A stretch of 64,000 nucleotides of DNA from NCBI GenBank assembly GCA_902774915.1, contig CACYKH010000004.1, positions 1 through 64,000 of the forward strand. Reading direction: 5' to 3'. Under the pieces are notes generated by a model. That model saw only the letters and a list, made by a program, of their open reading frames with translations, searched no databases and had not been told where the DNA came from. Position numbers and translations under genes: made by a program. This stretch comes from an uncultured Lachnospiraceae bacterium. GTDB taxonomy: Bacteria > Bacillota > Clostridia > Lachnospirales > Lachnospiraceae. Of the stretch, positions 8,705 to 18,470 are shown one piece after another; the first letter of the stretch is position 1; each line of letters begins with the position of its first letter.

Positions 8705-11149
8705 ATGGATCCAAGAAGTAGTAACAGACAGAAAACTACGACAGGGAATTCCAAGGGCGTTCATCGTCGTGGTGAAGGTTTAGGCACAGGCCCTGTTGGA
8801 AGACAGGATGCTTATGCTGGACGTAAAGCTAGTTCCTCTGGTGGAAGAGCTGCTAAAGTAGGTGGTGGCTCAGGTACACTCATCCTTATTATAATCATAG
8901 TATTTATGCTTATGAGAGGTAGTGGTTCGGGTGGAAATACTGGTAATACCAATAACTTAGGTGGTACAACAAACAGCGTAACTACAAGTACAAGTAATGT
9001 TGGTAGTGGTTCTTCTTCAAGTTCGTTTGGTGATGTTGGTAGCTTATTCGGAGGTTTTTCCGGTGGTTCTACAACTACAGGTTGGCAGAATGGTCTTAAC
9101 AACACAGGTAAGCTGAATAAAGAGGTTTCACCTAGTGCAAGAGAGAAGTATACAAAGATTCTTGGTGATGGTAAGGATACTGTTACTATAATGATCTTTA
9201 TGTGCGGTACTGATCTTGAGTCACGTTCAGGAATGGCTTCTAATGACCTGGGTGAGATGGCTGCTGCAACAATACCTGATAACTTAAATCTTATTGTTTA
9301 TACAGGTGGATGTAACGGTTGGAAGACATCTGGTATTAGCAGTAGTAAAAACCAGATTTTCAGAGTTAAGAGTGGTAAGATGGAACTCCTTGAGGCCGAT
9401 ATGGGCGACAAGGCTATGACAGATCCTAATACTCTTGTAGAATTTATTGATTATTGTACAGATAATTTCCCTGCAAACAGACAGGCTCTTATTTTCTGGG
9501 ATCACGGCGGCGGATCAATAACTGGTTATGGTTATGATGAGAAGCATAAGAATGCCGGTTCTATGGATCTTTCTGAGATAAATCAGGCGCTTAAATCTTC
9601 AGGACAGAAGTTTGACTGGATTGGCTTTGATGCATGTCTTATGGCTACATATGAGACAGCTCAGATGTGCAGCAATTATGCAGATTATCTGATCGCTTCA
9701 GAGGAAACCGAGCCAGGTATTGGATGGTACCATACAAAGTGGGTAAATGCTATCGGCGAGAATACATCTATCCCAACTCTTGAGCTCGGACAGGCAATCG
9801 TTGATGGCTTTGTAGATGAGTGTAATCGTAAGTGTGGCGGACAGAAGACTACACTTTCAGTTATTGATCTTTCAGAGTTCTCTGAGACAGTACCTTCTAA
9901 GCTGAAGGCTTTCTCAACATCTACAACAAATCTTATTAAGAGTGATAGCTTTAAGACAGTTTCTGATGCAAGAGCAGGTACAAGAGAGTTTGCAACATCT
10001 TCAAAGATTGACCAGATCGATCTTGTAAACTTTGCAAATTCAATCGGCACTGATGAATCTAAGGCGCTTTCAGATGCAATCCTTAGTGCAGTTAAGTACA
10101 ACAGAACATCTAATACCATGACAAATGCTTATGGTGTTTCAATGTACTTCCCTTATAAGAAGGCATCTAAAGTGAATACTGTTTCAGCTATTAATAACGA
10201 TATTGGTGTTGATAATGAATATAATAAATGTATGCAGGCATTTGCCGGACTTGAAACAACTGGTCAGGTTGCTGCAGGTGGACAGGGCTCAGCCCTTGGT
10301 TCTATACTCGGTATGTCTAGTGGAAGCGGAACTACATCAGGTGGAGATGCTATCGGTACACTTCTGAATGCATTCCTCGGTGGTGGAAAGAGCGTTCCTG
10401 GCATGGACAGTAAAGATGCTTCATTCATGAATGATAGCACGGTATATGATGCAGATGCTGCAGCAGACTATGTAGCTAAGAATCAGTTTGATCCTGGAAA
10501 GCTTATCTGGACAGAGAGAAATGATGGAACTCATGTTCTCAAGATGGAAAAAGAGGATTGGCAGCTTATTCAGAGTCTCGAAGTTAATATGTTCGTAGAT
10601 GATGGTGAAGGCTATGTAGATATGGGTCTTGATAATCTGTATTATTTCACAGAGGATGGAGATCTGATAGGTGAGACTGATAATACATGGTTTTCAATCG
10701 ATAATCAGCCGGTTGCTTTCTATTATGAGGATACAACAGAGACTGAGGACGGCGAGACCATCGTTACAGGACGCGTTCCTGCTTATGTAGATAATGTAAG
10801 ATGTAATCTTATAATTGTATTTGATGATGCTCATCCAAATGGATATATCGCAGGAGCAAGATATGATTATACAGATGATATGAGCGAGATCGGAATAGAT
10901 GATACAGCAGATATGACAACAGCTAAGGGTGTTACAGAGCTTGAAGCTGGTGCTAAGATAGATTTCATTTGTGACTATTATGACTATGATGGAAATTATC
11001 AGGATAGCTACATGCTTGGTGATACAGTAATCTATGGTGATGATCTTACATATAGTTATGAGGATGTTGGTTCAAAATCAAAGATTACATATCTTTTAAC
11101 AGATATCTATAATAGTGAGTACTGGACACCATCTATTTCTAATAACTAA
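8705..11149 (+). CDS. Membrane-anchored clostripain-family (C11) cysteine peptidase-like protein
   Basis: Protein of 814 residues. A basic, Gly/Ser-rich N-terminal tail is followed by one membrane segment (about residues 58-72, LILIIIIVFMLM), then a Gly/Ser/Thr/Asn-rich linker. The peptidase C11 domain has the catalytic His in FWDHGGGSITGYG (about residue 267) and Cys in WIGFDACLMATYETA (about 310). A C-terminal region of some 200 residues, rich in Asp and Tyr, follows a second Gly/Ser linker and is not recognised. Most likely the domain faces outside the cell. The ATG at 8705 is preferred over TTG 8690 because GGAGAG precedes it by seven bases. The substrate is unknown. Confidence 0.85.
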   Translation: MDPRSSNRQKTTTGNSKGVHRRGEGLGTGPVGRQDAYAGRKASSSGGRAAKVGGGSGTLILIIIIVFMLMRGSGSGGNTGNTNNLGGTTNSVTTSTSNVGSGSSSSSFGDVGSLFGGFSGGSTTTGWQNGLNNTGKLNKEVSPSAREKYTKILGDGKDTVTIMIFMCGTDLESRSGMASNDLGEMAAATIPDNLNLIVYTGGCNGWKTSGISSSKNQIFRVKSGKMELLEADMGDKAMTDPNTLVEFIDYCTDNFPANRQALIFWDHGGGSITGYGYDEKHKNAGSMDLSEINQALKSSGQKFDWIGFDACLMATYETAQMCSNYADYLIASEETEPGIGWYHTKWVNAIGENTSIPTLELGQAIVDGFVDECNRKCGGQKTTLSVIDLSEFSETVPSKLKAFSTSTTNLIKSDSFKTVSDARAGTREFATSSKIDQIDLVNFANSIGTDESKALSDAILSAVKYNRTSNTMTNAYGVSMYFPYKKASKVNTVSAINNDIGVDNEYNKCMQAFAGLETTGQVAAGGQGSALGSILGMSSGSGTTSGGDAIGTLLNAFLGGGKSVPGMDSKDASFMNDSTVYDADAAADYVAKNQFDPGKLIWTERNDGTHVLKMEKEDWQLIQSLEVNMFVDDGEGYVDMGLDNLYYFTEDGDLIGETDNTWFSIDNQPVAFYYEDTTETEDGETIVTGRVPAYVDNVRCNLIIVFDDAHPNGYIAGARYDYTDDMSEIGIDDTADMTTAKGVTELEAGAKIDFICDYYDYDGNYQDSYMLGDTVIYGDDLTYSYEDVGSKSKITYLLTDIYNSEYWTPSISNN

Positions 11150-11170
11150 ATAGTCGATTAGAGTAAATAG

Positions 11171-11206
11171 AAAATCCCGACCAGGAAACTGGTCGGGATA
11201 TTTTTA
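11171..11206. terminator. Bidirectional terminator
   Basis: Eleven-base perfect stem ATCCCGACCAG / CTGGTCGGGAT around a GAAA loop (11174-11199). A-rich on the left and T-rich on the right, it can end both the protease transcript (+) and carB (-). Confidence 0.92.
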
Positions 11207-11227
11207 TTATTAAAACTATGTCTTTTG

Positions 11228-14200
11228 TTATTTCTCAACTATAGATGTATGCCACTCCTGAAGTGAATGGATGTTTCCAAGATGACGCTTCTTCATGTGG
11301 TCAATACCTTCTGCAGCTGCATGTCCAGCAGCAATAGTAGTGATATATGGAATCTTATACTTGATAGCTGACTTACGGATGTAAGTATCATCATGAACTG
11401 ATTCCTTACCAGCAGGAGAGTTGATTATAAGCTGAATATCTCCGTTTGAAATATGATCGAGGATATTTGGTCTTCCTTCGTAAAGCTTATTAACCTTCTC
11501 AGCTGGAATACCAGCAGCAACTATAGTTTCATATGTGTTTCCTGTAGCAAGGATCTTGAATCCGTTATCATGAAGTATTCTTGCAACTTCTGGAGCTTCA
11601 GGTCTTTCACTCTTATTAAGAGATATAAGAACTGTTCCTTCCATAGGAAGCTCAGCCTTTGCAGCTTCCTGTGCTTTGAAGTAAGCACCACCGGCTGACT
11701 GTGACATACCCAGAACCTCACCTGTGGATCTCATTTCAGGTCCGAGGATTGGATCTACCTCTGGGAACATGTTGAATGGGAATACTGCTTCCTTAACTCC
11801 GTAATATGGAATTTCTCTTTCCTTAAGATCAGCAACAGGAGACTTACGACCTGTAAGCTCACTTGTAATAATATCAGTAGCAAGTGGTACCATACGGATA
11901 CCGCAAACCTTTGATACAAGTGGAACAGTACGTGAAGCACGTGGGTTAGCCTCAAGAACATATACTACATCGTCTTCGATAGCATATTGCATATTCATAA
12001 GTCCAACTACATGCATTTCCTCTGCAATCTTGCGTGTATATTCTTTTATAGTAGCAAGGTTCTTTTCTGAGATATGCTTTGAAGGAATAATACAAGCTGA
12101 GTCACCAGAGTGAACTCCGGCAAGCTCAATGTGCTCCATAACAGCTGGAACATAAGCATGTGTACCGTCTGAAATGGCATCTGCCTCACACTCCATAGCG
12201 TGATGTAAGAATCTATCAATAAGTATTGGTCTGTCTGGAGTAACACCAACGGCAGCAGCCATGTAATTAGCCATGCTGTCATCGTCGTAAACAACTTCCA
12301 TTCCACGTCCACCAAGAACGTATGAAGGACGAACCATTACAGGATAACCAATTTCGTTAGCAATCTTTGTTGCTTCCTCAACTGTTGTAGCCATACCAGC
12401 TTCTGGCATTGGGATACCAAGCTTGTCCATCATTGCACGGAACTGATCTCTGTCTTCGGCAAGGTCAATAACCTCTGGAGAAGTACCAAGGATCTTAACA
12501 CCGTTCTTCTGAAGGTCGCTTGCAAGGTTAAGTGGTGTCTGACCACCGAACTGAGCGATAACTCCAACTGGCTTTTCTTTTTTATAGATTGAGAGTACAT
12601 CTTCAAGAGTAAGTGGCTCGAAGTAGAGCTTATCAGATGTATCATAGTCTGTTGAAACTGTCTCAGGGTTACAGTTAACAATGATTGTTTCGAAACCAAG
12701 CTTCTTAAGAGACTTAGCTGCATGTACACAGCAGTAGTCAAACTCAATACCCTGACCTATACGGTTAGGACCACCACCAAGAATCATGATCTTTGGCTTG
12801 TCTGTACTAACCACATCTTTATCTACGTCACAATATGTAGAGTAGTAGTAAGCACTGTCCTGAGTACCACTTACGTGAACACCCTGCCATGCCTCAACTA
12901 CACCGATAGCTTCGCGAGCTTCGCGGATATCATCTTCAGCAACATCAAGGATCTCGCTGAGATACTTATCTGAGAATCCATCCTTCTTAGCCTGTGTAAG
13001 AGCTTCATCTGTAGGAACCTTACCTGAGAACTCACTTACAAGAGCTTCTTCTTCATCAACAAGTTCCTTCATCTGCTCGATGAAATACTTCTTAACCTTT
13101 GTGATCTCGTGTATCTCATCTACTGTAGCACCCTTGCGGATTGCTTCGTACATCTGGAAATGTCTTTCGCTTGAAGGAGTGATGAGTGCCTGAAGCAGCT
13201 GCTCCTTTGTCATATCGTTGAAGTTCTTAACATGTCCAAGACCGTAGCGGCCTTTTTCAAGAGAACGGATAGCCTTCTGGAAAGCTTCCTTATAATTCTT
13301 ACCGATGGACATTACTTCACCAACGGCACGCATCTGTGTTCCAAGCTTATCTTCAACGCCCTTGAACTTCTCAAATGCCCAACGAGCAAACTTGATAACT
13401 ACATAGTCACCACCTGGTACATATTTATCAAGTGTTCCATATTTTCCACATGGGATTTCTGAAAGAGTAAGACCAGATGCCAGCATAGCTGATACGAGAG
13501 CTATTGGGAATCCAGTTGCTTTTGAAGCAAGTGCTGAAGAACGAGATGTTCTAGGATTGATCTCAATTACGACTATACGGTCACTTACTGGATCATGTGC
13601 AAACTGAACGTTTGTTCCACCGATAACCTGTATAGCATCTACGATTTTGTAAGCCTGCTCCTGAAGTCTGTCCTGAACCTCCTGAGAGATTGTAAGCATT
13701 GGGGCAGAGCAGAAACTATCACCTGTATGTACGCCCATAGGATCAATGTTCTCTATGAAGCATACTGTTATCATGTTTCCTTCTTTATCACGTACAACCT
13801 CGAGCTCAAGCTCTTCCCATCCACTAACACATTCTTCAACAAGAACCTGTCCTACGAGAGAAGCTTTAAGACCACGAGCACATACTGTTGCAAGTTCTTC
13901 TTTATTATATACCAGACCACCGCCGGCACCACCCATGGTGTAAGCTGGTCTAAGTACTACAGGGTAACCAAGTTCGCTTGCAATGTTGAGGGCCTCATCT
14001 ACTGAATAAGCAACCTCTGAACGAGCAACCTCTACACCGAGAGAGTTCATAGTCTTCTTGAACTCAATTCTATCTTCGCCTCGCTCAATTGCATCTACCT
14101 GTACACCGATAACCTTTACATCGTACTTATCAAGTACTCCTGCATCTGCAAGCTCTGCACAAAGGTTAAGACCTGACTGTCCACCAAGGTTTGGTAGAAG

Positions 14201-14455
14201 AGCATCAGGGCGTTCCTTAGCGATGATCGCCTCCAGACGTTTAACGTTGAGTGGCTCAATGTAAGTTACATCTGCCATCTCAGGGTCAGTCATGATAGTA
14301 GCAGGGTTTGAGTTAACCAGTACTATTTCATAACCCAGACTTCTCAGAGCTTTACACGCCTGTGTACCTGAGTAGTCAAATTCACAAGCCTGGCCAATGA
14401 TGATTGGGCCTGAGCCTATGATCAGAACTTTGTGAATATCTGTTCTTTGTGACAT
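11228..14455 (-). CDS. carB: Carbamoyl-phosphate synthase large subunit
   Basis: Makes carbamoyl phosphate from glutamine-derived ammonia, bicarbonate and two ATP, for pyrimidine and arginine synthesis. The protein has 1075 residues, the full family length. It has two homologous ATP-grasp halves: the first begins KVLIIGSGPIIIGQACEFDYSG, the second near residue 550 at IMILGGGPNRIGQGIEFDY. A C-terminal MGS-like regulatory domain contains ILATGNTYETIVAAG. The upstream in-frame codons to 14620 are not supported; GGAGGACAAAACT directly before the ATG at 14455 (MSQRTDIHK) decides the start. No carA is adjacent, and the gene points opposite to its neighbours. Confidence 0.96.
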   Translation of the reverse strand: MSQRTDIHKVLIIGSGPIIIGQACEFDYSGTQACKALRSLGYEIVLVNSNPATIMTDPEMADVTYIEPLNVKRLEAIIAKERPDALLPNLGGQSGLNLCAELADAGVLDKYDVKVIGVQVDAIERGEDRIEFKKTMNSLGVEVARSEVAYSVDEALNIASELGYPVVLRPAYTMGGAGGGLVYNKEELATVCARGLKASLVGQVLVEECVSGWEELELEVVRDKEGNMITVCFIENIDPMGVHTGDSFCSAPMLTISQEVQDRLQEQAYKIVDAIQVIGGTNVQFAHDPVSDRIVVIEINPRTSRSSALASKATGFPIALVSAMLASGLTLSEIPCGKYGTLDKYVPGGDYVVIKFARWAFEKFKGVEDKLGTQMRAVGEVMSIGKNYKEAFQKAIRSLEKGRYGLGHVKNFNDMTKEQLLQALITPSSERHFQMYEAIRKGATVDEIHEITKVKKYFIEQMKELVDEEEALVSEFSGKVPTDEALTQAKKDGFSDKYLSEILDVAEDDIREAREAIGVVEAWQGVHVSGTQDSAYYYSTYCDVDKDVVSTDKPKIMILGGGPNRIGQGIEFDYCCVHAAKSLKKLGFETIIVNCNPETVSTDYDTSDKLYFEPLTLEDVLSIYKKEKPVGVIAQFGGQTPLNLASDLQKNGVKILGTSPEVIDLAEDRDQFRAMMDKLGIPMPEAGMATTVEEATKIANEIGYPVMVRPSYVLGGRGMEVVYDDDSMANYMAAAVGVTPDRPILIDRFLHHAMECEADAISDGTHAYVPAVMEHIELAGVHSGDSACIIPSKHISEKNLATIKEYTRKIAEEMHVVGLMNMQYAIEDDVVYVLEANPRASRTVPLVSKVCGIRMVPLATDIITSELTGRKSPVADLKEREIPYYGVKEAVFPFNMFPEVDPILGPEMRSTGEVLGMSQSAGGAYFKAQEAAKAELPMEGTVLISLNKSERPEAPEVARILHDNGFKILATGNTYETIVAAGIPAEKVNKLYEGRPNILDHISNGDIQLIINSPAGKESVHDDTYIRKSAIKYKIPYITTIAAGHAAAEGIDHMKKRHLGNIHSLQEWHTSIVEK

Positions 14456-14613
14456 AGTTTTGTCCTCCAATAATAGTCCCCGGGAAATCACTTTTTGAAA
14501 TTTTGCCCAGTTGGATATACTATACCACAACAGAGAGAATTTTTCCTCATAAAAATAGGATATTTTCAAAAAAAATATGGCCAGTTTACATAAGCTTTTT
14601 ACGGTTTCGTAGG

Positions 14614-14643
14614 TTGACATGCCACTTAAAATTATAGTAAAAT
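14614..14643 (+). promoter_or_regulatory. Promoter for the 14688 gene
   Basis: Perfect -35 TTGACA (14614-14619), 18-base spacer and -10 TAAAAT (14638-14643). It lies in the divergent region facing away from carB. Confidence 0.65.
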
Positions 14644-14687
14644 CTTAGTGTATTTGAGCAAGCATTTTTTGTAAAGGAAGTGTAATA

Positions 14688-15182
14688 ATGAGCGAAGAAA
14701 ATACTATCAAAAACGAAGAGATAAAAGAGACTTCGACTGAGGTTGTTGAAGAAGAGGGTAAGAAAAAGAAGAAACAGCTGGATGTTTATAACATCGTTCT
14801 TCTTGTTGTGGATTATATTTTCATAATTGCTTCCTATGTAACAGCGCTTATGCTTATAAGTGAGCTGAATGATGAATTTGCATCACTTATTTATATGAAT
14901 ATTGTTGTAATGGTTACACCTTTCTATGCATTATTCTGCAGTATAGTATTTTATGTATTTAAGCTCTATACAAAGAAACCTGATACTGCCGGTATTAAAG
15001 AAGCAAGAAGAATAATGGTGGCAACATTCTTTACTATAGTTGTATACGGTTTTGTAATGGACCTTATGGAATATGACTTCCCACATGCTTTCTACGTAAT
15101 AGCTGGTCTGCTCCAGTTCTTCATGACACTTCTTACAAGATTCTATAGGAAGCTCACACACTTTAGTAACAATGAGAATTAG
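14688..15182 (+). CDS. Four-helix integral membrane protein, unknown function
   Basis: 164 residues. A charged N-terminal tail rich in Glu and Lys (residues 1-30) is followed by four hydrophobic segments at about 34-56, 66-92, 104-122 and 128-148. I do not recognise a family. The ATG follows AAAGGAAG. The next gene (GH25) starts inside its last codons (overlap 15172-15182), so the two are translated together. A role in the envelope alongside the wall hydrolase is plausible but is only inferred from position. Confidence 0.75.
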   Translation: MSEENTIKNEEIKETSTEVVEEEGKKKKKQLDVYNIVLLVVDYIFIIASYVTALMLISELNDEFASLIYMNIVVMVTPFYALFCSIVFYVFKLYTKKPDTAGIKEARRIMVATFFTIVVYGFVMDLMEYDFPHAFYVIAGLLQFFMTLLTRFYRKLTHFSNNEN

Positions 15183-16389
15183 TGATTTAGTAAAAAAGAT
15201 AATACTTGTGTTCGGAGGAGTTATAGTCCTCGGAGCAGCGATAATGATAATAGTCTCATTATTCAACCGAAAGGATGATGATGAGGCTTTTTCTAATGGT
15301 GAAAAAACATATTTTGTAACACCAACGGATGCACCATCCACTGAAGCTACTACTGAAGCAACAACAGAGTATATTGCGGCTGAACCTGAACTAATAGAAG
15401 ATACAACTCAGGACACAGCAAGCTCTACAGATACGGTACAGCAGCCTGTTACAGTCACAGCTGCAGCAATAGTAGAAGATAAGGATATGGTGGATGAAAA
15501 AGATCCGTTTTTCCTTATTTGCCCATCATCTGTTTCTATAGCAAAAGGAAAGACCTTTGATGCAGAAGAATATGTGGGTTATGCCGATGACTATGATAGA
15601 GATGTGGAACTGGAGGTTTCTGGTGAAGTAGATTCATCTACTACAGGATCTTACCCTGTAAAGCTTACGCTTAAGGATGATGCAGGTCATACAAAAACTA
15701 ATAATATGACCGTTATAGTAACGGAAAGTGCATCTAGTGATTCTGAACCTTCAAGCAGTGAAGGCTCAGAAACCTTTGAATCCTTTCAATCCAATTATAA
15801 AAAAGAAGGTACTACACTTGGAATAGATGTTTCCAGATGGCAGAAAACAATTGATTTTGAAAAAGTGAAATCCGCTGGATGTGATTTTGTTATTATCAGA
15901 ATTGGCGGACTGGATGATGGAAAAAGATATGAGGATTCCTGCTTCAAGGAAAATATAAAGAATGCCAAGTCGGCCGGCCTTAAGGTTGGTATTTACTGGC
16001 ATGCTGAGGAAAGCTCCATGGATGAAGTGAGAGACAGTGTGGATTATCTTATGAATCTTCTGGGTGGAGAAAGTCTTGATTTTCCTATAGCCTATGACTG
16101 GGAAGATTTTTATGGCTTCCAGAAATATGGAATGAATTTATATGATATAAATAATTGCTTTGAGGTTTTCTGCGAAGAGGTTGAGAAGGAAGGTTATGAG
16201 GCCTGCCTTTATAGTAGTAAGAACTTCCTGGAGAATACATGGACTAACAGTAGTAATCATAAGGTATGGCTTGCTAACTATACTTCTCAGACTACATATT
16301 CTGGAGAATACTATATGTGGCAGCACAGCTCCACTGGAAAAATAGATGGAATAAGCACTGCTGTAGATTTTAATGTTTTATATGAATAA
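15172..16389 (+). CDS. Anchored GH25 muramidase-like cell-wall hydrolase
   Basis: 405 residues. A membrane anchor spans about residues 6-28. A Thr/Ser/Glu-rich linker follows, then an immunoglobulin-like stretch near 115-185 that ends NNMTVIVTES. The glycoside hydrolase 25 domain starts at TTLGIDVSRWQ (about 217) and includes DFVIIRIGG and the catalytic PIAYDWEDF (DxE pair). GH25 enzymes cleave the N-acetylmuramic acid bond in peptidoglycan. The reading frame overlaps the preceding membrane protein gene by 11 bases. The product is probably tethered outside the membrane and used in wall remodelling. Confidence 0.88.
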   Translation: MRISDLVKKIILVFGGVIVLGAAIMIIVSLFNRKDDDEAFSNGEKTYFVTPTDAPSTEATTEATTEYIAAEPELIEDTTQDTASSTDTVQQPVTVTAAAIVEDKDMVDEKDPFFLICPSSVSIAKGKTFDAEEYVGYADDYDRDVELEVSGEVDSSTTGSYPVKLTLKDDAGHTKTNNMTVIVTESASSDSEPSSSEGSETFESFQSNYKKEGTTLGIDVSRWQKTIDFEKVKSAGCDFVIIRIGGLDDGKRYEDSCFKENIKNAKSAGLKVGIYWHAEESSMDEVRDSVDYLMNLLGGESLDFPIAYDWEDFYGFQKYGMNLYDINNCFEVFCEEVEKEGYEACLYSSKNFLENTWTNSSNHKVWLANYTSQTTYSGEYYMWQHSSTGKIDGISTAVDFNVLYE

Positions 16390-16473
16390 GTCCTTTTTTA
16401 TGAAGGGGATATTTGCTATAATGGGAATATCTTTTTTCTGGTTTTAAAACTACTTAGGGGAGGATATATTCCA

Positions 16474-17034
16474 TTGGTACTTACAGATAAAAATGTATTT
16501 GAAGATGGTATTAAACGCATCATTATATCTGAAGAGGAGATTCAGAAGAAGGTTTCTGAGTATGCAGAGTTTCTGAGTAAAGAATATGAAGGAAAACCTC
16601 TGCTCCTTGTCAGCATATTAAAGGGTGCGTTTGTTTTTTTGTCCGATCTTACGAAGGAAATGTCTATTCCGTGCGAGATAGGATTTATGGCAGCTAAGAG
16701 TTATTTTGATAGTACTGATTCATCTGGAAATGTTCAGATTGTTTACGACCTGGCACAGGATATCAGTAATTATCATGTTCTTATAGTAGAAGATATTCTG
16801 GATACAGGAAGAACTCTTTCTGCAGTTGTAGATATATTAAAACAAAGAGATCCTCTGTCACTTAAGATAGTTACTCTTCTTGATAAGCCAGATAGAAGAG
16901 TGGCTGATATAACAGCTGATTATACTTTGTTCACTATTCCGGATTATTTTGTTATCGGCTATGGACTTGATTATGGAGAGTATTATAGAAATCTTCCATA
17001 CATAGCTGAGTATGATGAGAACCTAATAAATTGA
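16474..17034 (+). CDS. hpt: Hypoxanthine phosphoribosyltransferase
   Basis: 186 residues; converts hypoxanthine or guanine plus PRPP to the nucleotide. The PRPP-binding motif is VLIVEDILDTGRTLS, and the flexible-loop region includes AAKSYFDSTDSSG. The best start is TTG at 16474, giving MVLTDKNVF; a strong GGGGAGG lies ten bases upstream and no ATG is suitably placed. An extended -10 (TGCTATAAT near 16409-16417) upstream suggests its own promoter. The following gene is a purine permease 26 bases downstream, consistent with a salvage pair. Confidence 0.92.
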   Translation: MVLTDKNVFEDGIKRIIISEEEIQKKVSEYAEFLSKEYEGKPLLLVSILKGAFVFLSDLTKEMSIPCEIGFMAAKSYFDSTDSSGNVQIVYDLAQDISNYHVLIVEDILDTGRTLSAVVDILKQRDPLSLKIVTLLDKPDRRVADITADYTLFTIPDYFVIGYGLDYGEYYRNLPYIAEYDENLIN

Positions 17035-17059
17035 GTTTTATAAATAAAGGAGTGAAAAA

Positions 17060-18418
17060 ATGGAAAAGCTATTTAAACTCAAAGAAAACGGAACGACTGT
17101 AAGAAAGGAGATACTAGCTGGTCTTACAACTTTTGTAACTATGGCTTATATCCTCGCGGTTAATCCAAGTATTCTTTCAGAAACAGGAATGGACCCAACA
17201 GCAGTTCTTCTTGCAACATGTATTGCATCATTTATTGGTACAGCACTTATGGCATTTCTTGCTAATATGCCTTTTGCACTTTCAGCCGGAATGGGTCTTA
17301 ATGCTTATTTCGCTTATACGGTTGTTCTCGGTATGGGTTATACATGGCAGGTTGCCCTTCTTGCAGTTTTTGTTGAAGGTGTAATCTTTATTCTCCTTTC
17401 AGTTACTCCTGTAAGAGAAGCAATTTTCAATTGTATTCCACTTGAACTTAAGAAAGCTGTTTCAGTCGGAATTGGTCTTTTCATCTGCTTTATCGGACTT
17501 CAGAATGCGAAGCTCGTTGTAGGTGGAGCTACACTTGTAGAAATGGTTAACTTCAAAGAGAATTTTTCTACACATGGTATAACAGCACTTCTTGCTGCAA
17601 TGGGTGTTACAATAACAGCTGTTCTTTATATAAAGAAGGTTCCTGGATCAATCCTTATAGGTATTCTTATTACATGGATTTTAGGAATGGATGCTCAGTT
17701 CTTTAAGCTTTATGTTCCAAATCCAGAAGCAGGATTTTATGATCTTATTCCTTCATTCCATATGACAGATTTCTCTAAGCTTGGAGAAACTGTTGGACAG
17801 TGTTTCAATGTTGATTTTAAGAGTGTAGGAATTCTTAATTTTATAGTTGTAGTTTTTGCATTCCTGTTCGTTGATCTGTTCGATACTATCGGAACACTTA
17901 TTGGTGTTTCTTCAAAGGCTGATATGCTTGATGAAGAAGGAAAGCTTCCAGCTATCAAGCCAGCACTTCTTTCAGATGCTATTGCAACAACAGCAGGTGC
18001 TGTACTTGGTACATCAACAACTACAACATTCGTTGAGTCTGCATCAGGTGTGGGTGTTGGTGGTAGAACAGGACTTACAGCTCTTACAACAGCAATCCTG
18101 TTTTTACTTTCTACATTCCTTGCACCTATCTTCACATCAATACCATCATTCGCAACAGCTCCAGCACTTATCATTGTTGGATTCCTGATGTTTACTGGTA
18201 TTTCAGATCTTAAGATGGATGAGAGTAATTATGCAACAGCTATTCCTGCATATATTACTATTTTCTCAATGCCTCTGTTCTATAGTATTTCAGAGGGTAT
18301 TTCACTTGGTGTTATTTCATACGTACTTATAAATATGCGTTGTGGAAATGCTAAGAAGATCAATCCGATAATGTATGTACTGGCAGTGCTGTTTATTCTG
18401 AAGTACATATTTATATAA
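17060..18418 (+). CDS. Nucleobase (guanine/hypoxanthine) permease, AzgA/NCS2 type
   Basis: 452-residue multi-pass transporter. The start MEKLFKLKENGTTVRKEILAG and the motif TFVTMAYILAVNPSIL are typical of AzgA/PbuG proteins. Conserved segments SAGMGLNAYFAY and GTSTTTTFVESASGVGVGG are the substrate-site regions of this family. About twelve hydrophobic segments can be read. It follows hpt, so imported base would be phosphoribosylated by the neighbouring enzyme. I found no purine riboswitch upstream. The exact base preference is not visible from sequence. Confidence 0.92.
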   Translation: MEKLFKLKENGTTVRKEILAGLTTFVTMAYILAVNPSILSETGMDPTAVLLATCIASFIGTALMAFLANMPFALSAGMGLNAYFAYTVVLGMGYTWQVALLAVFVEGVIFILLSVTPVREAIFNCIPLELKKAVSVGIGLFICFIGLQNAKLVVGGATLVEMVNFKENFSTHGITALLAAMGVTITAVLYIKKVPGSILIGILITWILGMDAQFFKLYVPNPEAGFYDLIPSFHMTDFSKLGETVGQCFNVDFKSVGILNFIVVVFAFLFVDLFDTIGTLIGVSSKADMLDEEGKLPAIKPALLSDAIATTAGAVLGTSTTTTFVESASGVGVGGRTGLTALTTAILFLLSTFLAPIFTSIPSFATAPALIIVGFLMFTGISDLKMDESNYATAIPAYITIFSMPLFYSISEGISLGVISYVLINMRCGNAKKINPIMYVLAVLFILKYIFI

Positions 18419-18470
18419 AAGACAGAATATAGATTACTAGATTTTAAAATACGAATGTGGGTATAGTATT

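Noticed and set aside
16390..17059. Purine riboswitch before hpt or the permease
   Set aside because: The gaps are short and lack the conserved purine aptamer loops.
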